The notes: a model not told the origin generated them from the sequence alone. Counted from the stretch's first letter, positions 1 to 5,991 are shown. The stretch is 7,268 nucleotides of DNA from Candidatus Aminicenantota bacterium (GCA_003524335.1 DQHV01000175.1:9993-17260); one strand, 5' to 3'. A program made the numbers and translations.

Positions 1-1472
1 GAGAACGGGGCGGAGATCAAGTATCCGAGGACGAGGAGGGCGATCGGGATAGTCATCAGGAGGATGTCCGACCCGGGCCCAGACACGAGCAAAAAAGCGC
101 CTGGGGTCCAGATGAGAGGCCCTAGGGCCACCGGCCAGCGGGCCGATAGAAGGCGGATGAGGCGGACGGACAGAAAAACGACACAGGCGCAGCTCATCAA
201 AAAGAAGACGAGCCCGAGTTGGAGAAATAGAAAAGACAGATCGCCGGAGAAGCGCAGAAGGTTCAGGTTGGAATTGGCCACCAGACGGGAAACGAAACCG
301 TGATAGATGGCCGCCATGAACAGCGAGGCGCCGACCAGAAGAGTCTGGAACGCCCAGACGGCGCCCAGGGGAAGCCGAGGCTTTTTGTTCCCGATGCGTT
401 CCCAGGCGAACACCGTGAGAGCCCCAATGGTCAGGAAGAGAAAGAGCGTGCTCAACAGGATATCGGCCGGAGATTGAGTCAGACGGCCGATGGAGAAGAA
501 GCCGGCCTGAGCGGGAGAGAATATCCGGAGCGATTGAACCCTCTCCAACCGGGTGAGCGGGATGAAGGCGATGCGCAAGCCTGTCAGGGCCAGGACGAAG
601 AGAACGACCGTGCCGGCCCTCTTGCGCGGCGCTGAAAAATAGGACCGGGCCAGGTCGGTGATGAGAAGGATGAGGGAGAGTGCCAGGGCGAGAGTGAAGA
701 GGAGGATCAGGCTCTCGCGCAGGCGGGAATGAATAGAGCGAAAGGAGGGCGCGTTCAGGTTGACGGTGGCGACGATCTCCCCCTGCTCGTTCCGAAGGGG
801 GAAGAAGATCTGCTGGGCCTCGTTGTCCAGCCGGGCTTCACCGCGATATTCGTCCTGGTGGCGGGCAAAGATTTGTTCGAACCCAGAGACATCGTCGCGG
901 AAATCCCAGTAGTCGAAATGCCCGCTTTTCCAAGAGTCACTTTTGAGGAACTGATATTCCGAGAGATAGGGTGCTCTGAGCTGGGGCCGGAAGGCCAGAA
1001 GCCGGAAAAGGACGACCTGTTCGGATTGGCGGACTCGGGCTGATGAGATGAGATAGGAGGAGGCCCGGCTGCGGACGAGCGCAGGCTTGTCCAGCGCCGG
1101 AGGCCGGAATTCGATGACATTTCCCAGCCAGACAGCTAGACCTCCGTCCTCGTCGTAGTAGGCGAGACCTTCCAGCTCCGGGTTGATCTTCTGGCCCTTG
1201 AAGAGTGCGAAAATCTTGTCCTTTTCATAAGGAAAGGATGAGACCGCCAGGGCCCTCTGCCTGGCCAAGAGGCCGGTCTCGATCAGGGCGAATTCCTTTT
1301 TGATGGACTGGGCCTGCCGACGCAGCCCGGCGAGGCTTTTCTGGAAGTAGTGGGGCGTCAGCAGGCGCGGCATGAGCGCCGAGAGGGCGAGGAAGAAAAG
1401 CGCGAGCGCCAGCCCGATCACAAATCCGTGCCGCAGGGCGCGCGGCCCGGAAAGAGGTGAGATCGTGCTCAT
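1..1472 (-). CDS. Polytopic membrane protein with large extracytoplasmic domain, probable sensor (histidine kinase-like N-terminal part); partial
   Basis: The minus-strand frame is open from an ATG at 1472 to the window edge, 490 codons without a stop, so the C-terminus is missing. Residues 16-34 form a first membrane helix, followed by about 215 mostly hydrophilic residues (about 36-253) that should lie outside the cytoplasm. Further helices are visible near 254-273, 287-305, 338-356, 369-390, 412-434, 447-466 and 469-488. A basic loop (RSYFSAPRKR, 276-285) is likely cytoplasmic. The plan of one helix, a big sensor-like domain and then a block of helices is seen in large membrane sensor kinases, but no HAMP, PAS or kinase motif lies inside the window, so the kinase call is inference. 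The ATG overlaps the TGA of the upstream small gene by 4 bases (ATGA) and has only a weak SD of its own, which argues for translational coupling. The open frame and membrane topology are certain; the function is not. Confidence 0.8.
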   Translation of the reverse strand, partial: MSTISPLSGPRALRHGFVIGLALALFFLALSALMPRLLTPHYFQKSLAGLRRQAQSIKKEFALIETGLLARQRALAVSSFPYEKDKIFALFKGQKINPELEGLAYYDEDGGLAVWLGNVIEFRPPALDKPALVRSRASSYLISSARVRQSEQVVLFRLLAFRPQLRAPYLSEYQFLKSDSWKSGHFDYWDFRDDVSGFEQIFARHQDEYRGEARLDNEAQQIFFPLRNEQGEIVATVNLNAPSFRSIHSRLRESLILLFTLALALSLILLITDLARSYFSAPRKRAGTVVLFVLALTGLRIAFIPLTRLERVQSLRIFSPAQAGFFSIGRLTQSPADILLSTLFLFLTIGALTVFAWERIGNKKPRLPLGAVWAFQTLLVGASLFMAAIYHGFVSRLVANSNLNLLRFSGDLSFLFLQLGLVFFLMSCACVVFLSVRLIRLLSARWPVALGPLIWTPGAFLLVSGPGSDILLMTIPIALLVLGYLISAPF

Positions 1473-1906
1473 AATGACTCGGCTTTGATTTCCGTTATTC
1501 TCCAGGGGGGCCTGGGGTTTCCGCCGCTCGGCGGCTTCTCTCTGGTCAAATGAAAGAATACTTGGAAGACGTGTTGATTATCGTTTTTCTTATTCTTGAA
1601 TGACCACCGAGCCTTGAAAATGAAGCTCTTTTCCTTGGCCAGCACCGGGAGTTCGCTGTCGGCATAGAATTCGAAAGTGGTATAAGTGGCATAGAGTTGC
1701 TGGAAGAAAAAATAGGCCTGCTCCGGCGATATCTGGTCGGAGAAGGAGACCGGCTCGGGAAGAGAAATGTAGACATGGCCTTGGCTGGAGAGAAGGGAAT
1801 ATAACAGCCGGGGATCGTCCTGGAAGAATGCCTTTTCGATGCTGCCTGTGGTTTGAGAGAGAAGCGAAAGGGTCAGGAGGAGCGGAAAAATGCCGATGGA
1901 CGCCAC
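1469..1906 (-). CDS. Small exported protein, DUF4783/NTF2-like
   Basis: Encodes 145 residues from a GTG start (1906-1904). An in-frame TGA lies nine codons upstream, so no longer ATG/GTG/TTG version exists. Residues 4-17 are hydrophobic (IGIFPLLLTLSLLS) and look like a short signal peptide, although the n-region lacks a clear basic residue. The mature part begins SIEKAFFQDDPRLL, then a strand with HVYISLPEPV, then a segment SPEQAYFFFQQLYATYTTFEF, and ends RPPWRITEIKAE. From memory this order (helix with 'I..AF...D...L', beta strand, 'QA..FF..LY', C-terminal 'ITEI' strand) resembles the DUF4783 family, which has an NTF2-like fold; a profile search would be needed to confirm it. The gene overlaps the following membrane sensor-like gene by 4 bases, so the two are probably made together and may interact outside the membrane. 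No enzyme residues are evident. Confidence 0.8.
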   Translation of the reverse strand: MASIGIFPLLLTLSLLSQTTGSIEKAFFQDDPRLLYSLLSSQGHVYISLPEPVSFSDQISPEQAYFFFQQLYATYTTFEFYADSELPVLAKEKSFIFKARWSFKNKKNDNQHVFQVFFHLTREKPPSGGNPRPPWRITEIKAESL

Positions 1907-2028
1907 TCTCTGAATGTTATCACAGAAATTTCAACCGGCGCAAGGGCGCTCAGGCTTGGATTTTTAGTCTTCGACATGGGATTTCTGGAAGAAAACCGAT
2001 TGCGAGCGGGAAGCTGGCTGGATGGCGA

Positions 2029-2038
2029 GGAGCGCTCC
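2029..2038. repeat. Perfect 10-base palindrome GGAGCGCTCC
   Basis: A perfect 10-base palindrome lies in the gap between the small membrane gene and the exported-protein gene. It is not followed by a T-run in either direction, so it is not an intrinsic terminator. It could be a small operator half-site pair or chance in GC-rich DNA. Confidence 0.25.
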
Positions 2039-2057
2039 GCTGAAGTCTGGCGGCTTC

Positions 2058-2285
2058 TCAGGCTTTTTTTTCTTCCGCCTTGGCCTCTTCTTCGAGCTTT
2101 TTCGTCCTTGCTGCATCCTTAATGCTGCTGATCCCGGCGATGAGAGCGATCAGGCCTCCGAAAAAGAGGATGGGCGGGACGCACCCGAGAACCAGTTCAT
2201 AAAACGGTCGCCACCAGACGATAACCAGCCAAACTCCAGCAACAATAGCCACCAGGCCGGCGATTATGGCCACGTACTTGCCCAT
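2058..2285 (-). CDS. Small two-helix membrane protein
   Basis: A 75-residue protein with ATG at 2285-2283, preceded by a strong Shine-Dalgarno AGGAGGTG (2298-2291) and a consensus-like promoter, so it is a real, well-expressed gene. Residues 4-24 (AIIAGLVAIVAGVWLVIVW core) and 33-54 (PPILFFGGLIALIAGI core) are two membrane helices joined by a short loop with WWRPFYE. Residues 55-75 form a highly charged Lys/Glu tail (KKLEEEAKAEEKKA) that is probably cytoplasmic and helical. The eight A residues near the end of the coding strand fall inside the Glu/Lys codons. I do not recognise a named family; small proteins of this type are usually annotated as hypothetical membrane proteins. It is first in the leftward run, 151 bases ahead of the exported-protein gene. 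Whether they share a transcript cannot be told, because no terminator is visible between them. Confidence 0.85.
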   Translation of the reverse strand: MGKYVAIIAGLVAIVAGVWLVIVWWRPFYELVLGCVPPILFFGGLIALIAGISSIKDAARTKKLEEEAKAEEKKA

Positions 2286-2290
2286 GTGGA

Positions 2291-2298
2291 CACCTCCT
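2291..2298 (-). promoter_or_regulatory. Shine-Dalgarno AGGAGGTG of the small membrane protein gene
   Basis: On the minus strand AGGAGGTG lies 5 bases ahead of the ATG (7 from the end of AGGAGG). It is a near-perfect anti-16S match and fixes the start codon. Confidence 0.85.
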
Positions 2299-2313
2299 CT
2301 TTTTTACCCGCGG

Positions 2314-2342
2314 ATTATAACAGAAGTCTTTTGGCGAAGCAA
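2314..2342 (-). promoter_or_regulatory. Sigma70-type promoter, TTGCTT-N17-TATAAT, leftward
   Basis: On the minus strand a -35 box TTGCTT (2342-2337) is separated by exactly 17 bases from a perfect -10 box TATAAT (2319-2314). A/T tracts directly upstream (2346-2352 and 2360-2367) could act as an UP element. Transcription would start near 2307, giving a leader of about 22 bases that contains the Shine-Dalgarno. It should drive the small membrane protein and possibly the genes beyond it. Confidence 0.75.
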
Positions 2343-2365
2343 CAATTTTTTTGAGAAGATTTTTT

Positions 2366-2393
2366 TTGCATAGCTCGCTCCTTTGGATTAAAT
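2366..2393 (+). promoter_or_regulatory. Probable sigma70-type promoter, TTGCAT-N16-TTAAAT, rightward
   Basis: TTGCAT (2366-2371) and TTAAAT (2388-2393) are 16 bases apart; shifting by one base gives TAAATT with 17. The start would be near 2400, leaving a leader of about 28 bases before the deacylase ATG. The -35 box overlaps the T-tract shared with the divergent promoter. It is weaker than the opposite promoter and supported only by position and partial consensus. Confidence 0.45.
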
Positions 2394-2417
2394 TAGATCT
2401 CGAACAGTGCCTGAATG

Positions 2418-2424
2418 AGGAGGT
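2418..2424 (+). promoter_or_regulatory. Shine-Dalgarno AGGAGGT of the deacylase gene
   Basis: AGGAGGT ends 3 bases before the ATG at 2428. It supports this start over any internal codon. Confidence 0.75.
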
Positions 2425-2427
2425 CCC

Positions 2428-3510
2428 ATGCGTCTTCAATTTCTGCCTGACCGGCGCTCTTTCGGCGCATCCGTTTTGGGGGCTGCCCTTTTTTTGAGTT
2501 GCGCCGCCAATTCAGTAAGCCAGGACGCCTTTGTGATCGGGTCGTTGAAAATACTCCCCGGTCAAGCCGTCTCGGGTTTCCTTGAGGTCGCAGCCAAGGA
2601 CGGCATCGGCGCATCTATTCCGGTGACCGTTATCCATGGAGCCAAGAAGGGGAAAACGCTGTCGCTCGTGGCCGGTGTTCATGGATACGAGTACCCTCCT
2701 ATTCTGGCCCTCTACCGTTTGAAGGCCATGATCGACCCGAAGGAGCTTGCGGGGACACTTGTCCTGGTCCACATCGCCAACCTGCCCTCTTTCCAGAGAC
2801 GCACGATTTACTACAGCCCCTATGACTGGAAGAACCTGAACCGGGTTTTTCCCGGAGACCCCGCCGGGACGCTCAGCCAGCGTACGGCCCATGTCCTGAT
2901 GGAAGAGGTGGTCAAGAGGTGCGACTGTCTCATCGACCTCCACTGCGGGGACGGGAATGAGGCCTTGATCCCCTACACGTACTGGATGATCAGCGGAGAA
3001 AAGAAAATGGACGAGCTCACCCGGACGATGGCCCTGGCCTTCGGCATCCCCCATATCATCATCGACGAGAGCAGATCCAAGGACTTAAGGGATTCCAAGT
3101 ACTTGGGCAACACCGCCGTGCTCCTTGGCAAGCCGGCCATCACCACGGAATCCGGGTTTCTGGGGAAGACGGATGAGGAATCCATCCGCCGGAACATCGA
3201 CGGGATCTTGGGCGTTATGCGCCTGTTTCAGATGATTAAGGGGCGGCCGGACCTGGTGGCCGACCCGGTGTGGATCGACCGCTACGAGGTGATCTACAGC
3301 CAGACCGACGGGCTTTTCTACCCGCAGGCAGAGATGGGTCACTATGTGGCCAAGGGCCAGAGAGTCGGCTATGTCACCGACTTTTTTGGCCAAGTGAAGG
3401 AAGAAGCCCGAGCTCCCTTCAGCGGCATCCTCCTCTATATCATCAACACGCCCCCCACCAGCAAAGGGGAACCCCTCTTCGAGGTGGGGCGAGTCAAAGA
3501 AGAGAACTGA
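2428..3510 (+). CDS. Exported succinylglutamate desuccinylase/aspartoacylase-family zinc deacylase
   Basis: A 360-residue member of the AstE/AspA branch of the M14 zinc carboxypeptidase superfamily, predicted to hydrolyse an amide or ester of an acylated amino acid or related small molecule. Zinc ligands are visible as H85 and E88 in GVHGYE and H172 in DLHCGD. The substrate-carboxylate signature NLNRVFPGD spans 136-144 (N138, R139), and E241 in TTESGFLG is the likely catalytic glutamate. Residues 295-354 match the C-terminal biotinyl/lipoyl-like hybrid lobe (DGLFYP, GQRVGYVTDFFG, APFSGILL, GEPLFEVG). Unlike the cytosolic archetypes, it begins with a basic stretch and a hydrophobic core (about 12-24), ending LFLSC25. 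That could be a type I signal or an imperfect lipobox, because F at -3 is unusual. The natural substrate cannot be read from the sequence. It is first in a rightward run, 112 bases before the VIT-vWA gene. Confidence 0.9.
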   Translation: MRLQFLPDRRSFGASVLGAALFLSCAANSVSQDAFVIGSLKILPGQAVSGFLEVAAKDGIGASIPVTVIHGAKKGKTLSLVAGVHGYEYPPILALYRLKAMIDPKELAGTLVLVHIANLPSFQRRTIYYSPYDWKNLNRVFPGDPAGTLSQRTAHVLMEEVVKRCDCLIDLHCGDGNEALIPYTYWMISGEKKMDELTRTMALAFGIPHIIIDESRSKDLRDSKYLGNTAVLLGKPAITTESGFLGKTDEESIRRNIDGILGVMRLFQMIKGRPDLVADPVWIDRYEVIYSQTDGLFYPQAEMGHYVAKGQRVGYVTDFFGQVKEEARAPFSGILLYIINTPPTSKGEPLFEVGRVKEEN

Positions 3511-3539
3511 GGACTTCCCAAGGGGCGGGCGAGTACGGG

Positions 3540-3559
3540 TCCAAGGGCGCGAACTTGGA
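3540..3559 (+). repeat. Hairpin TCCAAG-N8-CTTGGA in the deacylase/VIT gap
   Basis: A perfect 6-base stem (3540-3545 with 3554-3559) with an 8-base loop GGCGCGAA lies 30 bases after the deacylase stop. No T-run follows, so it is not an intrinsic terminator. It could be an mRNA processing or stabilising hairpin. Confidence 0.35.
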
Positions 3560-3584
3560 ACGATTTCGGTCCGGCCGAGTTTTA

Positions 3585-3612
3585 CTCAGCGGAGCGAGAA
3601 AGAGCGCTTGAG
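3585..3612 (+). promoter_or_regulatory. Possible leader hairpin touching the VIT-vWA ribosome binding site
   Basis: CTCAGCG (3585-3591) can pair with CGC-TTGAG (3605-3612) with one bulged T at 3608. The right arm ends on the first two bases of the AGGAGG at 3611-3616, so the fold could modestly limit ribosome access. The stem is short (7 pairs with a bulge), so this may be chance. Confidence 0.3.
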
Positions 3613-3616
3613 GAGG
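3611..3616 (+). promoter_or_regulatory. Shine-Dalgarno AGGAGG that decides the VIT-vWA start
   Basis: AGGAGG sits 6 bases ahead of GTG 3623. An in-frame TTG at 3608 lies upstream of and within the same ribosome binding site and would have no SD of its own, so the GTG is preferred. Confidence 0.8.
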
Positions 3617-3622
3617 TCAGAG

Positions 3623-5731
3623 GTGAGCAAAATCCGAAAGTGGCGGCTTCTATTCGGATGGTTGTTGGCCGGTTTGGGCGGCCTGGTCTCTACGGCTTCA
3701 GCCGACGGCATCATTATCCCTCGCCACCGGCCGGGCGAACACATCCCGCCTCTCTGGGTGAAGTACCACCATGTCACAGTCGAGATCCGCGACCAGGTAG
3801 CCAGGACGTCGATCGATGAGGTCTTCGTCAATACCTACGACCGGGACATAGAGGGAACGTTCATCTTTCCCCTTCCCGAAGGGGCGGCTATCTCCGAATT
3901 TGCCATGTTCATCGGGGACCAGAAAATCGAGGGCGAGGTCCTGGACAGCCGGGAGGCCCGGAGCATCTACGAGGACATCGTCCGCCGGCTCCGCGACCCC
4001 GCGCTCCTCGAGTACATCGGCCGGAATACCTTTCGGGCGCGGGTCTTTCCCATTCCGGCCCGGGGCGAGAAGAGGGTCCAGCTCATCTATTCCGAGGTCC
4101 TGAAAGGGGAGAAGGGTTTGGTCCGCTATCTCTACCCTCTCAACACCGAGCGCTTCTCCCTCCGGCCGCTCGAGGATGTAGCCGTTTCGGTCCGGGTCGA
4201 ATCCAAGGTCCCGATCTCCAGCGTCTACTCGCCCTCGCACCGGGTCTCGGTCAGAAAGGATGGGCCGAATACGGCGACGCTGGGGTACGAAGAGAAGAAC
4301 GTCAAGCCGGACAAGGATTTCATCGTCTATTACGCAGTCTCTTCGGATGACGTCGGTTTATCGTTCCTGGATTATAAGGATTCACAGGGAGGCTATTTTC
4401 TCCTCCTGGCCGCGCCCCGCTACGTCGCGGCCAGGGAAAAAATCCTGAACAAGAACCTGGTCTTCGTCCTCGACAGCTCGGGCAGCATGAGCGGGAAGAA
4501 GATCCAGCAGGCCAGGGAAGCGGCGCGGTTCATCATCAACCACCTGGATGAGAGAGATCATTTTTCGATCGTCGACTTCGACGACGGGGTCAGCCTGTTC
4601 AGCGGAGAACTTGTTGCGGCAAACGCGGCCAATCGGGAGAAGGCCCTGCAGTTCATTTCCGGCGTCGAGGATTCGGGAGGGACGAATATCAACGAGGCCC
4701 TGATCAGAGCTTTGGGGATGATGCCTCGGGGCGACCGGCCCAACTACACCCTGTTCTTAACCGACGGCCTGCCCACCGTCGGAACCACAGACATCGCCGA
4801 CATCCTGAAGAACGTTGCCCAAGCGAATGCGGCCGGATCCCGGCTGGTGGTCTTCGGGGTTGGCTATGACGTCAACACCGAGCTGCTGGACAAGCTCTCA
4901 GCCGCGAACCGGGGGACTTCCGTTTATGTCGGGGAGAACGAGGACCTCGAGGTAACCATCTCCGGCTACTATGAAAAAATCTCCTCTCCACTGCTCTCCG
5001 ATGTGAACCTGAAGTTCCAGGGAGTCGAGACGTTCCAACTCTATCCAGCGGTCCTGCCCGACCTGTTCAGGGGCTCTCAGCTTGTCGTCCTCGGCAGGTA
5101 CCGGGGGAGCGGACCTGTTTCTATCAGATTGACCGGAAAAGTCGGAAAAGAACCCAAGACCTTCACTCTAGACAACCAAAAACTTGGCTCGGACGGGTCC
5201 TCCAGCTTCCTGCCGCGCCTCTGGGCGACCCGCCGCGTGGGCTACCTGCTCGAGGAGATCCGCCTGCACGGGGAATCTCAGGAGCTCGCCGCTGAAGTCC
5301 GCAGCCTGGGTTTGAAATACGGCATCGTCACTCCCTATACGTCCTTCCTGGTGACGGAAAAAGAAAGAGAGGTCATAGCGGCGGCGGCCCCGGTAGCTCA
5401 GGAGGCTCTGGCCGCCAGGAAAACGACCGGGGCCGGGGCGGTCAGGCTGGCCCAAGCCACTCAGCAGTTCAAGGACAAGGACCAGGCTTCCGAGGTGATC
5501 TCTGAATGGATCCGCTACAAGGAGGACAAGGTTTTCTATTTTCGGGACGGCTTCTGGGCGGACAGCCTCTACTTCGAGGGAAGCGCTGTCGAGGAGGTTC
5601 GGTTCAATTCGGAGGCCTATTTTGACCTCATCAGCCGGGTCCCGGGAATCGGCAAGTATCTCTCCGTCGGCCAGAACGTGATCATTTCCTTCGCTGGCAA
5701 GAACTATAAGATCATCGGCGAGTCTGAGTAA
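3623..5731 (+). CDS. Secreted VIT and von Willebrand factor A domain protein (inter-alpha-trypsin inhibitor heavy chain-like)
   Basis: A 702-residue protein from GTG 3623. The N-terminus has basic residues (KIRKWR), a hydrophobic core and an A25-S-A27 cleavage site before DG, a textbook signal peptide. A VIT domain covers about 43-165 (HVTVEIRDQVARTSIDEVF, FIFPLPEGAAI, the GEVLDSREAR region, RVFPIPARGEKRV). A vWA domain follows at about 278-450 with a complete metal-ion-dependent adhesion site: D284-x-S286-x-S288 in DSSGSMSG, T354 in GGTN and D381 in FLTDG. It is therefore likely to bind a divalent cation and a ligand. After a beta-rich region comes the family motif LGLKYGIVTPYTSFLV (562-577). 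The last ~75 residues (YFRDGFWADS, then FDLISRVPGIGKYLSVGQNVIISFAGKNY) match the tail often seen in bacterial VIT proteins. No C-terminal membrane anchor or sorting motif is present, so a soluble secreted or periplasmic protein is expected. The bacterial role is unknown; adhesion or protein-protein scaffolding is the usual guess. Confidence 0.93.
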   Translation: MSKIRKWRLLFGWLLAGLGGLVSTASADGIIIPRHRPGEHIPPLWVKYHHVTVEIRDQVARTSIDEVFVNTYDRDIEGTFIFPLPEGAAISEFAMFIGDQKIEGEVLDSREARSIYEDIVRRLRDPALLEYIGRNTFRARVFPIPARGEKRVQLIYSEVLKGEKGLVRYLYPLNTERFSLRPLEDVAVSVRVESKVPISSVYSPSHRVSVRKDGPNTATLGYEEKNVKPDKDFIVYYAVSSDDVGLSFLDYKDSQGGYFLLLAAPRYVAAREKILNKNLVFVLDSSGSMSGKKIQQAREAARFIINHLDERDHFSIVDFDDGVSLFSGELVAANAANREKALQFISGVEDSGGTNINEALIRALGMMPRGDRPNYTLFLTDGLPTVGTTDIADILKNVAQANAAGSRLVVFGVGYDVNTELLDKLSAANRGTSVYVGENEDLEVTISGYYEKISSPLLSDVNLKFQGVETFQLYPAVLPDLFRGSQLVVLGRYRGSGPVSIRLTGKVGKEPKTFTLDNQKLGSDGSSSFLPRLWATRRVGYLLEEIRLHGESQELAAEVRSLGLKYGIVTPYTSFLVTEKEREVIAAAAPVAQEALAARKTTGAGAVRLAQATQQFKDKDQASEVISEWIRYKEDKVFYFRDGFWADSLYFEGSAVEEVRFNSEAYFDLISRVPGIGKYLSVGQNVIISFAGKNYKIIGESE

Positions 5732-5832
5732 CGGAAATTTCATGGAAACCCTCTGCAGCATGGGGTACTCTTCATTCCCTAAGGCGAGGGGGAGTCCCTC
5801 AGAAAGCCCTCCGCAGCGCAGCGGGCACGGTT

Positions 5833-5852
5833 CCTCTCGGCTTGCCGAGAGG
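5833..5852 (+). repeat. 8-base hairpin with CTTG tetraloop
   Basis: CCTCTCGG (5833-5840) and CCGAGAGG (5845-5852) are perfect complements around CTTG, closed by a G-C pair. G(CUUG)C is a known extra-stable RNA tetraloop. The stem extends by one A-T and one G-T pair. It is the central arm of the palindromic element. Confidence 0.7.
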
Positions 5853-5873
5853 AGAGCGCAGCGAGGACAGGGA

Positions 5874-5902
5874 GCGAATTTTCCACGCCGGGAAAAATTC
5901 GC
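5874..5902 (+). repeat. AT-rich hairpin GCGAATTTT / AAAATTCGC
   Basis: Nine perfect pairs (5874-5882 with 5894-5902), plus CC (5883-5884) with GG (5891-5892) after a bulged A at 5893, around a short loop ACGCCG. It is the third arm of the palindromic element. Confidence 0.65.
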
Positions 5903-5933
5903 GTCTTTCAGAGGGACTCGCCCGAGCCTTTCT

Positions 5934-5963
5934 TTGACTTCGGTTTTGCCCGTATGTTATAAA
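5934..5963 (+). promoter_or_regulatory. Sigma70-type promoter for the nucleotidyltransferase gene
   Basis: TTGACT (5934-5939) is followed after 17 bases by TTATAA (5957-5962), or after 18 by TATAAA (5958-5963). The start would fall near 5970, giving a leader of about 22 bases. It lies just to the right of the palindromic element, which would therefore sit immediately upstream of the transcript. Confidence 0.6.
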
Positions 5964-5991
5964 AAAGAGCCGTCATTTCAAAGGAAAAGGA

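Larger units (their letters stand above)
5781..5930. repeat. Three-armed palindromic intergenic element
   Basis: The gap after the VIT-vWA gene holds nested inverted repeats. The outer arms GAGTCCCTCAGAAAG (5792-5806) and CTTTCAGAGGGACTC (5905-5919) pair over 14 of 15 positions, with short flanking AAGGC/GCCTT (5781-5785, 5926-5930). Inside are three hairpins: CCGC-N6-GCGG (5811-5824), CCTCTCGG-CTTG-CCGAGAGG (5833-5852, extended by T5832-A5853), and GCGAATTTTCC with GG-A-AAAATTCGC (5874-5902, one bulged A). Together they could fold as a closed multibranch structure in RNA or single-stranded DNA. No T-run follows any hairpin, so this is not a simple terminator. It may be a REP/MITE-like dispersed repeat or a structured RNA. 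No gene-like frame is supported here. Confidence 0.6.

Noticed and set aside
64..1120. Several plus-strand open frames and one minus-strand open frame (755-1120) in the first 1.1 kb
   Set aside because: All lie inside the 490-codon open minus-strand frame that starts at 1472, which has clear membrane helices. Their products are Arg/Pro/Glu-rich with no domain pattern, as expected for GC-rich shadows.
1..1472. Firm assignment as a histidine kinase
   Set aside because: Only the sensor-like and membrane part is in the window; no H-box, N-box or G-box can be seen.
2029..2038. Terminator at the GGAGCGCTCC palindrome
   Set aside because: There is no loop and no T-run, and a 10-base palindrome can easily arise by chance in GC-rich DNA.
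1828..2354. Plus-strand open frames overlapping the small membrane protein and the exported-protein start
   Set aside because: They run antisense to genes with strong SD/promoter signals, lack ribosome binding sites, and encode low-complexity sequence.
2428..2502. Lipoprotein signal on the deacylase
   Set aside because: LFLSC25 has S at -1 but F at -3 instead of the usual L/V/I, so a lipobox is possible but not supported enough to state as the call.
3608..3622. TTG at 3608 as the start of the VIT-vWA gene
   Set aside because: It lies just upstream of and overlaps the ribosome binding site region. GTG 3623 has AGGAGG at 6 bases and gives a cleaner signal peptide.
5833..5930. Intrinsic terminator for the VIT-vWA gene
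   Set aside because: The hairpins are strong, but none is followed by a run of T on either strand. Rho-dependent or other termination cannot be judged from sequence.
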